64,000 nucleotides of DNA from JAGLCW01 sp964427915 (lineage in GTDB: Bacteria > Caldisericota > Caldisericia > UBA6126): NCBI GenBank assembly GCA_964427915.1, contig CAYRWA010000058.1:1-64000 (forward strand), given 5' to 3'. Shown here piece by piece: positions 8,378 through 17,730 of the stretch. The number at the start of each line of letters is the position of its first letter. Position 1 is the stretch's first letter. Below the pieces are notes generated by a model. The model was not told the DNA's origin. It did no database searches and worked only from the letters and a program-made list of their open reading frames with translations. The position numbers and the translations under genes are program-made.

Positions 8378-8899
8378 ATGATATCAAGCGTTAGACCCCT
8401 TGTTCGCGAAATTTCTGATACGATGCAGCGAGCGTACCGTTATGTTTTAACAGAACCTTCTGGGCAACACTTTGATCCTTTGTTTCGGCCACAACTTACA
8501 CCAAAACAGATGTTGTTGTTAGGGGTTTTTGGGGGCAAATATATGACAGATTGTGCCAATGAGTATCCCGATTCCTGGTTTGCACATGCTAAATTGTGCC
8601 ACGAGAAGCATGATCCAACCTTGAATTTCTTTCAAGTGAATGCATCCCAACCGCTTCGAGTCTGGCAAGAAAAAGGATGGATCTACCACGAGGATCCAAG
8701 AGGATGGTTTCAATGGTATTGTAGATATTTTCTTGGTCGAAGAATTCCCTTTGAGGATGCAAGACAAATAAAACGATGGAAGGCAATGCGAAGGCATGTT
8801 TCTCAGCTGCAAACGTATTGTATACCTGGAGATATCCATTGTAGACCTAGACAAAGGCAAGCATTGTTACATTGGGCTTACGATTCACGAGTATTGTAA
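8378..8899 (+). CDS. Conserved protein of unknown function (TPKQML...ARQIKRWKA...CRPRQRQALLHWAYDS type)
   Basis: A 173-aa soluble protein rich in W, R, Y and C. I recognise the sequence type: a widely conserved but unnamed bacterial family with the strings LTPKQMLLLGVFGGKYMTDC, ASQPLRVWQEKGWI, PRGWFQWYCRYFLGRR and CRPRQRQALLHWAYDS. No enzymatic activity is known to me. The density of invariant aromatic and basic residues and two Cys (CIPGDIHC) suggests nucleic-acid or nucleotide binding; this is inference. AAAGGA lies about 8 bases before the ATG. It is transcribed alone, just upstream of the histidine kinase. Confidence 0.8.
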   Translation: MISSVRPLVREISDTMQRAYRYVLTEPSGQHFDPLFRPQLTPKQMLLLGVFGGKYMTDCANEYPDSWFAHAKLCHEKHDPTLNFFQVNASQPLRVWQEKGWIYHEDPRGWFQWYCRYFLGRRIPFEDARQIKRWKAMRRHVSQLQTYCIPGDIHCRPRQRQALLHWAYDSRVL

Positions 8900-8908
8900 T
8901 GAATTTAC

Positions 8909-8938
8909 TTGACGATCTAGTGACCGTTGTCCTATAAC
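8909..8938 (+). promoter_or_regulatory. Putative promoter directly abutting the histidine kinase start
   Basis: TTGACG (8909-8914) and TATAAC (8933-8938) have an 18-base spacer. The candidate ATG at 8939 touches the -10 box and another lies at 8951, so a transcript from here would have almost no leader. Confidence 0.5.
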
Positions 8939-11900
8939 ATGGAACCAAAAATGCAACACATTTTAAGCCATATTGATTTTCAATCCATGTTTCATGCTAT
9001 GAAAAGTGGTTTTATATATGGGCAAGTAGTAACTGATTCCTTTGGAAAGCCAATCGATTTCCGTATTCTTCAAGTAAACTCTGCATTTGAAAGAATTACG
9101 TCCCTACAAGCAAAAGATGTTCTGAACAAATCAATACTTGAGGTTGATTCAACTCTGTCCCATGATACCTTTTCCTGGATTGAAGTATGCGGCAATGTCG
9201 CCATAACTACCGAAAGCATTGAAGTGGAATTTTTTTCTTCGCACTTTACGATGTGGTTACACATGCAAGTGTTTTCGCCTAAAACAGGCTTTTTTGTTTC
9301 TATTTTAGAAGATATTACGCGACGGAAGACTATTGAGATAGAAAACACATCAAATGAACGTCGTTTGCATGCACTGATCCGTGTATTACAGTATCAACAT
9401 GATGATATTTCCTCATTGATGAACAATGCACTACACGAGGCTGTAAAAATTACTGAAAGTACGATGGGCTATGTGTATCTCTTTAACAATAAAACGCAGA
9501 AATTCGATGGTAGGTTTTTTTCACATGTTCTTTCTAAAAAAGAACAAGTTCCCGCTACAACAGAATTCGATATCGCAAAGGATACGATGATTCTACAAAA
9601 TGTCATTCATGATAAACAATCAATTTTTGACAATCATTACAATGAATCAACTCTACACATTTCAGAACCACCTCAAGAACACATAATCATTAGTAGATAT
9701 TTGGCGGTACCTGTATTTTTTGCAGAACAGATTGTTGCTGTTGTCGTTGTCGCTAATAAGCAAGAAGACTATACAACAACAGATGAGCTACAAGTAAGAC
9801 TCTTAATGGACGGAGTATGGCATATTGTAGAGAATAAAAAGGCTCGACAAGAAGTTGAGTATGAGAAAACGATTCAGCATAATTTAGCAGAGAGTCTTTC
9901 CAACTCCCCCTTAGGAATGATGTACTGGAAATATCACGATGGTGTTGCTACGGTGTTGGAGTGGAACCGGACAGCAGAAAAGATATTTGGGTGGAATTCA
10001 GAAGAAATGGTTGGTCATAATTTTTTAGATAAACTTTACTACCCAGACGATATCGAGAATTCACACCGCCGAATACAAACCCTACAAAAAACCACCGAAT
10101 CCTATCATTTTCAGAATAAATGTTATACCAAAAACAACCAGTTGCTAACTATTAAATGGTTTGTCAGTTATATCAAAAAAGATGACGACCAGACTATCTA
10201 TGGAATGTCTCTGGCAGAAAATTTAACGGAAATTGAACAAGCGAAACAAAATGTGGAGTTGATAAAAAAGCAATTTGAGTACGCATTAGAAGGATCTAGG
10301 GCTGGTTCTTGGGATTGGTATATCGCTATTGATGAGCTATACGTCAATGATCGATGGCTTGAGATAGTTGGGTTTGATGAGCATCAAATACAAGCACTTG
10401 GGTTTGTTTCGAAAATGGACTTTTGGTTGCACTCTATACACCCTGCCGATATAGAACTATACAAAAAAGAGCTTCATAAACATCTTGCCAAAGAAACAGA
10501 CTATTACCATTGTGAATACAGAATACTCTGCAAAAAAAAGCAATGGATTTGGATTGAAGACCGTGGAAAGATAACGCAAACCAGCGACTCTGGTAAACCT
10601 ACAAGAATGAGCGGTACTATACAGGATATCACCTATCAAAAAGAAATATTTCACGAATTAGAAATTCGTAATGAACTCTCAAGTGCTTTCCTTGAAAAAC
10701 CTGGAACATCGATTTTTGCAAGGATTCTGCAAACAATTTTACGAGTAACAGGAAGCGAAGATGGTGTTATTGGATACTTCGGAGAAAATGAAACTTGCCA
10801 TATTGCAGCAATCCCAAATCAACCATTTCAAAATACCTACCACCCGCTACCCATTAACCTTCACAAGAGAGAATGGGGAAAGACTGTTTGGGGGAAATTT
10901 TTACTTAAAAAAGAAAAAACATCATCGTTGCCTTTAAAGTTTTCTCTTCTACCAGGGTACAAAACCTTTGCCCGATCAATCATAACCCCAATCTACCACA
11001 AAGAAGAACTGGTAGGGTTTTTTATTGTAGAGGATACTTCAAAGTACCCACCTTCTTCTACAAGAAAGATAGTGCAAATCATTGCAACCAGGATGAGTCC
11101 TTTGTTTTATTCCCGTTTACAGACGATCCTTAACGAAGAAAAACGCTATGTTGCAGAACAAAACCTAATAGCTTCCGAAGAAAAATTGGAAATAGCCCTG
11201 GATGCTTCTAATATAGGCTCTTGGGAGTGGCAAATGGAGAAGGATCTACTAACGTTCGACTCTCGATGCATTCGAATGTTGGGATATACAGAAGAGGAAT
11301 TTAAAAAGAAAGGTATTTCTCGCTGGAATCAAGTTATCCATCCTAATGATATCGATAAAAACGATAGTGACTATCGTCATTATTATTATGGTTCCAAACC
11401 CCATCATGGCGTTGATGTGAGAATGGTCCATCAAAGCGGTTCTCATATTTGGGTCAGTAAAAGAGGAAAATTCACACAACACGATTTGGAAGGAAAGCCC
11501 GTTCAAATGAACGGAACCATTACTGAAATAACAAAACTAAAAAACGCGCAGCTTGAAACCAAATCGCAAAAGGACGAACTAGAGTGGTTATCGCTTGGTC
11601 ATCAAGAGCTGTTAAAAAAGATTACTGCTAGTAGTTTATTTCAGTATATAGCCGATAGTTTATCAAAGAAGATTCCCAATAGCTTACTTTTTGTTCTTGA
11701 ATCTTCACTTGACCAAAAAACTCTTCATATGAAAAGCGTTTCTACAACATCAAAATCAATGAAAGAAAAAATCCTTCAATGGGTTATTCCTCAGATGTCC
11801 CAGTATAGCATTCGAGTTACCGATGATTACCAACCTATTTTAGCAAGTAAAACATTGTTTGAAGTTCCCAAAAGCCTCTTGTTGCATTCAATGGGGTTTT

Positions 11901-13153
11901 TCTCAAAAACAATTACGAGGTTTTTGAACCATGTGATTGGTGTCAAAAAGATGCACATGATTGGTTTAACAGGTAACAAGGGCCATTTAGGCAGTGTTAT
12001 TCTTGTACAACATGAGGATACACCCCTACCCAATGTAAAAACAATAGAATCTTTTGTTTATAAAGCTTCACTCGTGTTAGAAAGAATTCTGTTAGAAACC
12101 GAAGAAAAAGCAAGCAAAATACGCCTAGAGCAAGTAACTGAACATGCAAAGTCTATTATTTGGGAAACAGACACAGATGCAAAAATATTGTTTATAAGCC
12201 CTTATGTTAAAGAACTTTTAGGCTATTCCCCTGAAGAACTGATCCAATCGAAATCTTGGTATGAACTCCATACAAATAGTGAAATAGATAGAATGAAAGA
12301 TCTGTTTGAAAGAAAAATTCAACAAGGAAAACCATTTAAAAACATATTTACGGAGCTAAAAAAGAAAGATGGGAGTATTTTGTATGTATCTTCAAATGCT
12401 GTACCAATATTGAACAATGAAACAGTTATTGGATTCCGAGGTGTCGATTACGATATTACACTTTTAAAAAACATAGATCAAGCGAAGAATGAATTCATTA
12501 ACACTGTATCTCATGAAATGAGAACTCCTTTGACAGTACTGAAAGAGGCCAATTTAATTTTAGAGATGGGTGCTTTAAACGATCAGCAAAAAAGTGTTCT
12601 CCAGATCAGTAAAAAAAATGTAGATCGCTTAGCTAGAATCATTAACAATGTATTAGACTATCAGAAATTACAAGCCAGAAAAGTGGTATTGTCTTATGAA
12701 ACTATCGACTTACGGGAATTTCTTGATGATATATATGAGTCCTACATTGTAGTTGCAAATAAAAAAAATATTCAACTAGAAACTCAGATTAGAACGAAGA
12801 ACCCTTTTTTGACGATTGATGAAGACAAGTTGTATGAAGTAGTAGGAAACCTGCTTGACAATGCTATCAAATATACAGAAACAGGGTTTGTCCATATCAA
12901 AGTACAAGATGCAAATTCTAAAACTTTGCGCTTCATAGTTGCTGATACGGGCACAGGGATTGATAAAAATGAAATACCAAAACTATTCAAAGTGTTTTCT
13001 CAAACCTCTACTGTACATAGTAGACGATCCGGAAGTACCGGACTAGGATTGGCTATTTGCAAAGAGATTGTGGAGCTTTTTCAAGGATCCATTCAAGTTG
13101 AATCAAAAGTTGGAGAAGGTACGACTTTCTTGATTGATATACCAAGACGATAA
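8939..13153 (+). CDS. Multi-PAS/GAF sensor histidine kinase
   Basis: About 1404 aa, with no membrane segment, so probably a cytoplasmic sensor. Approximate order: PAS (20-130), GAF (150-305), PAS (315-435), PAS_3 (445-570), GAF-like (580-745), PAS_3 (755-880), a GAF-like region (890-1055), PAS (1065-1180), then HisKA with SHEMRTPL (His1192 counted from 8939), and a HATPase domain with an N box around NLLDNAIKYTE, DTGTGID and GSTGLGLAICKE. No receiver or DNA-binding domain is fused and no response regulator is adjacent, so it is an orphan kinase. PAS and GAF stacks usually bind haem, flavin or small ligands; none can be assigned here. The start is uncertain: TTG 8927, ATG 8939 and ATG 8951 are possible, and none has a ribosome-binding site. 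Confidence 0.92.
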   Translation: MEPKMQHILSHIDFQSMFHAMKSGFIYGQVVTDSFGKPIDFRILQVNSAFERITSLQAKDVLNKSILEVDSTLSHDTFSWIEVCGNVAITTESIEVEFFSSHFTMWLHMQVFSPKTGFFVSILEDITRRKTIEIENTSNERRLHALIRVLQYQHDDISSLMNNALHEAVKITESTMGYVYLFNNKTQKFDGRFFSHVLSKKEQVPATTEFDIAKDTMILQNVIHDKQSIFDNHYNESTLHISEPPQEHIIISRYLAVPVFFAEQIVAVVVVANKQEDYTTTDELQVRLLMDGVWHIVENKKARQEVEYEKTIQHNLAESLSNSPLGMMYWKYHDGVATVLEWNRTAEKIFGWNSEEMVGHNFLDKLYYPDDIENSHRRIQTLQKTTESYHFQNKCYTKNNQLLTIKWFVSYIKKDDDQTIYGMSLAENLTEIEQAKQNVELIKKQFEYALEGSRAGSWDWYIAIDELYVNDRWLEIVGFDEHQIQALGFVSKMDFWLHSIHPADIELYKKELHKHLAKETDYYHCEYRILCKKKQWIWIEDRGKITQTSDSGKPTRMSGTIQDITYQKEIFHELEIRNELSSAFLEKPGTSIFARILQTILRVTGSEDGVIGYFGENETCHIAAIPNQPFQNTYHPLPINLHKREWGKTVWGKFLLKKEKTSSLPLKFSLLPGYKTFARSIITPIYHKEELVGFFIVEDTSKYPPSSTRKIVQIIATRMSPLFYSRLQTILNEEKRYVAEQNLIASEEKLEIALDASNIGSWEWQMEKDLLTFDSRCIRMLGYTEEEFKKKGISRWNQVIHPNDIDKNDSDYRHYYYGSKPHHGVDVRMVHQSGSHIWVSKRGKFTQHDLEGKPVQMNGTITEITKLKNAQLETKSQKDELEWLSLGHQELLKKITASSLFQYIADSLSKKIPNSLLFVLESSLDQKTLHMKSVSTTSKSMKEKILQWVIPQMSQYSIRVTDDYQPILASKTLFEVPKSLLLHSMGFFSKTITRFLNHVIGVKKMHMIGLTGNKGHLGSVILVQHEDTPLPNVKTIESFVYKASLVLERILLETEEKASKIRLEQVTEHAKSIIWETDTDAKILFISPYVKELLGYSPEELIQSKSWYELHTNSEIDRMKDLFERKIQQGKPFKNIFTELKKKDGSILYVSSNAVPILNNETVIGFRGVDYDITLLKNIDQAKNEFINTVSHEMRTPLTVLKEANLILEMGALNDQQKSVLQISKKNVDRLARIINNVLDYQKLQARKVVLSYETIDLREFLDDIYESYIVVANKKNIQLETQIRTKNPFLTIDEDKLYEVVGNLLDNAIKYTETGFVHIKVQDANSKTLRFIVADTGTGIDKNEIPKLFKVFSQTSTVHSRRSGSTGLGLAICKEIVELFQGSIQVESKVGEGTTFLIDIPRR

Positions 13154-13195
13154 CTGACTAAAAAGAATCGTTCATCAATGCTGTCACCTTGTGGG

Positions 13196-13234
13196 TTGCG
13201 AATTCTTTTTTTCAGCGTATATTATGCTTATAAT
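13196..13234 (+). promoter_or_regulatory. Putative nifJ promoter region
   Basis: TTGCGA (13196-13201) with TATATT (13218-13223, spacer 16) is one option. A consensus TATAAT at 13229-13234, preceded by TGCT, is another. Both lie 25-40 bases upstream of the nifJ ATG. Confidence 0.45.
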
Positions 13235-13259
13235 CTCTAATAACAAAGTGGGGTACGTT

Positions 13260-16200
13260 ATGGCTAGAAAAATGAAGTCCATGGATGGCAATACAGCTGC
13301 CGCCCATGTAGCATATGCTTTTACAGATGTTGCTTCCATTTTTCCAATTACACCTTCTTCTCCTATGGCAGAACATATGGATGCTTGGGCTGCCAATGGA
13401 AGAAAGAACTTGTTTGGACAAACGGTTGATGTTGTTGAAATGCAGTCAGAAGCGGGAGCTTCAGGAGCAGTTCACGGATCATTGGCTGCCGGAGCTTTAA
13501 CTTCTACATTTACTGCTTCTCAAGGTCTTTTACTTATGATCCCAAACATGTACAAAATTGCCGGTGAGTTATTGCCCGGAGTTTTCCATGTGTCCGCAAG
13601 GGCTGTAGCTGCCCATGCATTATCCATTTTTGGTGATCACTCTGATGTCATGGCTACGAGACAAACAGGGTTTGCACTTTTAGCCTCTGGAGGGATACAG
13701 GAAGTTATGGATTTATCTGCTATTGCTCATTTATCTGCAATAGATGGTAGAGTTCCATTTGTACATTTTTTTGACGGGTTTCGTTCTTCTCATGAGATTC
13801 AAAAGATCGAAGTATATACTGACGAAGAACTACGTTCTATGCTTGATTACGATGCTGTAGAACAATTCAGAAATCAAGCATTGAATCCTGATCACCCTAA
13901 AATTATGGGTACTGCCCAAAATCCCGATATTTTCTTCCAAGCTAAAGAATCTGCCAATCGTTTCTATCAAGAACTTCCAGCTATTGTTGAAAAGAACATG
14001 GAAAAGATCTCTACCATTACAGGTAGACGGTACCATCTTTTTGATTACTACGGAGCTCCTGATGCAGACAAAGTTATTATAGCCATGGGTTCCGTGACAG
14101 AAACTATTGAAGAAACAGTTGATTACCTAGTAGCCAAAGGTGAAAAAGTTGGCGTTGTTAAAGTGCGACTCTACAGACCCTTTAGTGTTGATCACTTCAT
14201 CAGAGCACTACCTTTGACTGTCAGAAGGATAGCAGTTTTGGATCGAACCAAAGAACCTGGCTCTATTGGTGAACCATTATACCTAGATGTGCGCAACGTT
14301 TTTTATCAACAACAGAATGCTCCTGTAATTGTAGGCGGACGCTATGGTTTAGGGTCAAAAGATACGACTCCCTCTCAAATCAAAGCTGTATTTGATAATC
14401 TTGCATTAGAAACTCCTCGTGACCAGTTCACAATCGGAATCGAAGATGATGTTACATTTACTTCGCTACCCCAGATGGAGCGTATTGTAACAGCTCCTAA
14501 AGAAACCATACGTTGTAAGTTTTGGGGTCTAGGGTCCGATGGGACTGTAGGAGCTAATAAAAGTGCCATAAAAATTATTGGCGACAATACTGACTTGTAT
14601 GCACAAGGATATTTTGCCTATGACTCAAAAAAGTCAGGCGGCGTCACGGTTTCTCATTTACGATTTGGAAAGAAACCTATTAAGTCAACGTATCTTATAG
14701 ACGAAGCTGACTATATTGCATGTCACAATCAGTCTTATGTCCATCAATACGATGTTTTAGAAGGCTTAAAGCCCAAGGGTGCATTTGTACTTAATTGTAA
14801 ATGGAATCCAGAGGAACTAGAAGAGAATCTTCCGAATGTTATGAAATCCGCTATTGCCAATAACAATATTGACTTCTACACGATAGATGCAACAAAGATT
14901 GCAGAAGAAATTGGTCTTGGCAATCGCATTAATATGATTATGCAAGCTGTGTTTTTTAAACTGTCCAACGTGCTCCCCTTAGAGGAAGCCATAGCATTGC
15001 TGAAGGATGCTATTCAAAAATCCTATGGAGCTAAAGGCGAAGATGTAGTAAATATGAATAATACCGCTGTTGACAAAGGGATTGAGAATCTAGAAAAAAT
15101 ATCTGTTCCTGCTTCTTGGAAAAACCTATCTGCTGAAGTCTCAGAAAGTCACCAAGATGAACCTCCTTTCATAAAAGATATCTTACGACCTATGAACAAA
15201 CAAAAAGGTGACACTTTGCCCGTAAGCGCATTCGTTGATAGAGAAAATGGAGAATTCCCTTGCGGTACAAGTGCTTATGAAAAAAGAGGGATTGCGATCC
15301 ATGTTCCTCATTGGGTACCCGAGAACTGCATTCAGTGTAACCAGTGTTCTTTTGTTTGTCCTCATGCTGCCATAAGACCTTTCTTGTTAAATACTGACGA
15401 AATGAAAAAAGCTCCTCAAGACTTCAGAACTATTGAAGCCAAAGGCAAAGGGATTGATTCGTATCATTTCGTGATTCAAGTAGATCCCTTGGATTGTACT
15501 GGTTGTGGGAATTGTGCCGATATCTGTCCTTCCAAAGAAAAAGCTTTAGTCATGAAGCCCATTGATTCGCAGATTCATGAACAGAAAAACTTTGACTGGG
15601 CTGTTTCTGCTGTATCTGAAAAAACCGATGATATTGACAACATCCATACTGTTAAAGGTTCCCAGTTCATTAAACCCTTGTTTGAGTTTTCAGGCGCTTG
15701 TGCTGGATGTGGAGAAACGCCGTATGCAAAAGTTGCCACTCAATTGTTTGGAGATCGCATGCTGATAGCAAATGCGACAGGTTGCTCTTCAATTTGGGGA
15801 GCCAGCGCTCCTTCTATTCCCTTTTGCAAAAATGCCGCTGGAAAAGGTCCTGCATGGGCAAATTCTTTGTTTGAAGACAACGCTGAATATGGATTTGGAA
15901 TGCTATTGGCTGTTGACCAGATACGAAATCGATTAGAGACATTAATTAAAGAAGCCCTTCAACTAGACATTGGCGAAGAAGAAAAATCAATTCTTCAAAT
16001 GTGGTTAGCCAATAAAAATGATGCCAAGGGTTCCAAAAAAGCAACGCTACAAGTAATGTCTCTGTTTACAAAGCCATACACAGGAAGATTGAAGGAAATC
16101 ATGAACGATCTTCAACAGCGACACGATTTTCTAATGAAGAGATCTGTTTGGTCGTGGGGAGGAGATGGCTGGGCTTATGATATTGGATATGGTGGCCTTG

Positions 16201-16796
16201 ATCATGTCCTTGCTTCTGGACGAGACATTAATGTTTTAGTATTTGATACTGAAGTCTATTCCAACACGGGTGGACAGTCTTCTAAATCTACCCCCGGAGC
16301 TGCAGTCGCAAAATTTGCTGCAGCTGGTAAGCGCACAAAGAAAAAAGACTTAGGCAGAATGTTAATGACTTATGGCTATGTATATGTTGCTCAAGTAGCA
16401 ATGGGCGCTAACAAAAATCAATTAATGAAAGCATTAACCGAAGCAGAGGCATATCCTGGACCTTCCTTAATCATTGCTTATTCGCCATGTATTAGTCATG
16501 GTTTGCAGTTAGGAATGGGCAAAACACAAGAACAAGAGAAAAGGGCTGTGGAAGCTGGGTATTGGCATCTTTATCGGTACAATCCCATGCTGAAAGAAGA
16601 AGGCAAGAATCCCTTTGTTTTAGATTCTAAAGAACCCACAGGATCCTTCCAAGACTTTATACGAAGTGAAGTTCGTTATACTTCTCTGGAGAAGTCATTC
16701 CCAGAAATCGCTCCTGAACTATTCAAAAAAGCAGAAGAAGATGCTAAAGAACGGTATAGAGCGTATAAAAAAATGGCTGAAGAAGGCTGTGTCTAG
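13260..16796 (+). CDS. nifJ: Pyruvate:ferredoxin (flavodoxin) oxidoreductase
   Basis: The 1178-aa single-chain enzyme oxidises pyruvate and CoA to acetyl-CoA and CO2 and reduces ferredoxin. Domains in order: the alpha-like pyrimidine-binding domain (AYAFTDVASIFPITPSSPMAEHMD, shown in part), a transketolase C-like domain, the gamma domain (GLGSDGTVGANKSAIK), a two-cluster ferredoxin domain with CIQCNQCSFVCP and CTGCGNCADICP, and the ThDP domain (GACAGCGETPYAK, GDGWAYDIGYGG). The expected Cys residues for three [4Fe-4S] clusters are visible. The ATG at 13260 (MARKMKSMDG) is chosen over the upstream GTG because GTGGGG lies just upstream and family members start here. It has its own promoter region and a strong terminator. 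It is probably the main pyruvate-oxidising enzyme, supplying acetyl-CoA and reduced ferredoxin. Confidence 0.97.
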   Translation: MARKMKSMDGNTAAAHVAYAFTDVASIFPITPSSPMAEHMDAWAANGRKNLFGQTVDVVEMQSEAGASGAVHGSLAAGALTSTFTASQGLLLMIPNMYKIAGELLPGVFHVSARAVAAHALSIFGDHSDVMATRQTGFALLASGGIQEVMDLSAIAHLSAIDGRVPFVHFFDGFRSSHEIQKIEVYTDEELRSMLDYDAVEQFRNQALNPDHPKIMGTAQNPDIFFQAKESANRFYQELPAIVEKNMEKISTITGRRYHLFDYYGAPDADKVIIAMGSVTETIEETVDYLVAKGEKVGVVKVRLYRPFSVDHFIRALPLTVRRIAVLDRTKEPGSIGEPLYLDVRNVFYQQQNAPVIVGGRYGLGSKDTTPSQIKAVFDNLALETPRDQFTIGIEDDVTFTSLPQMERIVTAPKETIRCKFWGLGSDGTVGANKSAIKIIGDNTDLYAQGYFAYDSKKSGGVTVSHLRFGKKPIKSTYLIDEADYIACHNQSYVHQYDVLEGLKPKGAFVLNCKWNPEELEENLPNVMKSAIANNNIDFYTIDATKIAEEIGLGNRINMIMQAVFFKLSNVLPLEEAIALLKDAIQKSYGAKGEDVVNMNNTAVDKGIENLEKISVPASWKNLSAEVSESHQDEPPFIKDILRPMNKQKGDTLPVSAFVDRENGEFPCGTSAYEKRGIAIHVPHWVPENCIQCNQCSFVCPHAAIRPFLLNTDEMKKAPQDFRTIEAKGKGIDSYHFVIQVDPLDCTGCGNCADICPSKEKALVMKPIDSQIHEQKNFDWAVSAVSEKTDDIDNIHTVKGSQFIKPLFEFSGACAGCGETPYAKVATQLFGDRMLIANATGCSSIWGASAPSIPFCKNAAGKGPAWANSLFEDNAEYGFGMLLAVDQIRNRLETLIKEALQLDIGEEEKSILQMWLANKNDAKGSKKATLQVMSLFTKPYTGRLKEIMNDLQQRHDFLMKRSVWSWGGDGWAYDIGYGGLDHVLASGRDINVLVFDTEVYSNTGGQSSKSTPGAAVAKFAAAGKRTKKKDLGRMLMTYGYVYVAQVAMGANKNQLMKALTEAEAYPGPSLIIAYSPCISHGLQLGMGKTQEQEKRAVEAGYWHLYRYNPMLKEEGKNPFVLDSKEPTGSFQDFIRSEVRYTSLEKSFPEIAPELFKKAEEDAKERYRAYKKMAEEGCV

Positions 16797-16820
16797 GTAG
16801 CCGACCTACTTATAAAAAAA

Positions 16821-16848
16821 AGCCCGGGGTAGTCCCGGGCTTTTTTTC
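16821..16848 (+). terminator. Rho-independent terminator of nifJ
   Basis: An 8-bp GC-rich stem (AGCCCGGG at 16821-16828, CCCGGGCT at 16834-16841) with a 5-base loop, flanked by A8 and T7 runs. It may act in both directions. Confidence 0.93.
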
Positions 16849-16887
16849 TTATAGCAATGAACTGTTAGAGTTTCTATAACAAACGGA

Positions 16888-17721
16888 TCAAAAGATTTCG
16901 TCTTTTTTCTTTTCTTTCATTTGAAGATAGTATTTTGTGAGGGAAGCAAGAAGTATGGCAATGCCGGCGATTGAAAAGGATACTAGCAACATGTGGTCGG
17001 TTTCAAGTATTCTAATTTGCCCTTGCGTGAACCATGCATTGGGCCACGTATAATGACGATGAGCAATACCAATCAAAGCCCAAATAAAAACAAGAACTGC
17101 GACTGGATCGAAGCGTTTCCACAAATATTTTACTGCCAGTATTAGGGCAATCATTAACAAGATAATTGTCCAAGTAGCGGGAGAAAAAATACCTACAAAA
17201 GTCCAATTAGCTTTGCTTTGCATTTTGGATAAAAAAGAAGCAATATTGAGTATTGTAGCCAATGTTATCCATGCAGTATAAAGGCTGAAAGGAAATTTAA
17301 TAAACCATTTTTCGGTGATTGTGAATTTACGGTCTTTTCGAATGTTGGCATACAAACGGAGAAGAGTAAAGAGAAGAGCTATCATTACAAGAACAGATAC
17401 CCATATTAGATCGAACTGATACGTTACAAGCCACAGAACGTTAAACAGGCATGTATAGAGAAAGAGATTCCCTATTAGGTTCAGGTGATTGGACTTACTT
17501 ACAGGTGTTTGCAACTGGTAGAATACAAAGAATATCAAGAAAAGATAGATAATACCCCATATTCCGAATGTAAATCCTGAAGGAGTTATCCAGACTTCAT
17601 ATCGAGCAGCTGCTTGAGTCATATCAACTCCGTTAATGAAGCCGCTTGATGCTAACCAATTAAAAACCAAAGTTACCAAAAGTGCAAAAAAATTCATCCA
17701 TTTTCGTATTGTAGGTTTCAT
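16888..17721 (-). CDS. TspO/MBR-related membrane protein
   Basis: A 277-aa integral membrane protein with seven or eight hydrophobic helices, rich in Trp. The segment ITPSGFTFGIWGIIYLFLI matches the P-x-G-x-(TF)-x-W-x-x-Y pattern of the long tryptophan-rich sensory (TspO-like) proteins. Other family-like points are FPFSLYTAWITLATILN and late W-rich helices. The function of these long versions is not established; porphyrin or lipid binding is known only for short TspO. The ATG at 17721 is preferred to a GTG at 17727 because AAGGAG lies 5 bases before it. The gene follows the gamma-glutamylcyclotransferase-like gene by 9 bases, on the same strand. Confidence 0.7.
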   Translation of the reverse strand: MKPTIRKWMNFFALLVTLVFNWLASSGFINGVDMTQAAARYEVWITPSGFTFGIWGIIYLFLIFFVFYQLQTPVSKSNHLNLIGNLFLYTCLFNVLWLVTYQFDLIWVSVLVMIALLFTLLRLYANIRKDRKFTITEKWFIKFPFSLYTAWITLATILNIASFLSKMQSKANWTFVGIFSPATWTIILLMIALILAVKYLWKRFDPVAVLVFIWALIGIAHRHYTWPNAWFTQGQIRILETDHMLLVSFSIAGIAILLASLTKYYLQMKEKKKDEIF

Positions 17722-17730
17722 AATCACTCC

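Noticed and set aside
8519..8860. 113-aa minus-strand frame inside the conserved 8378-8899 gene
   Set aside because: The plus-strand protein is strongly conserved; the antisense frame has no recognisable features.
13160..13213. Hairpin AAAAAGAATCG / CGAATTCTTTTT between the kinase gene and nifJ as a terminator or attenuator
   Set aside because: The loop is long, the stem is AT-rich with a bulge, and it overlaps the nifJ promoter region; support is too weak to list.
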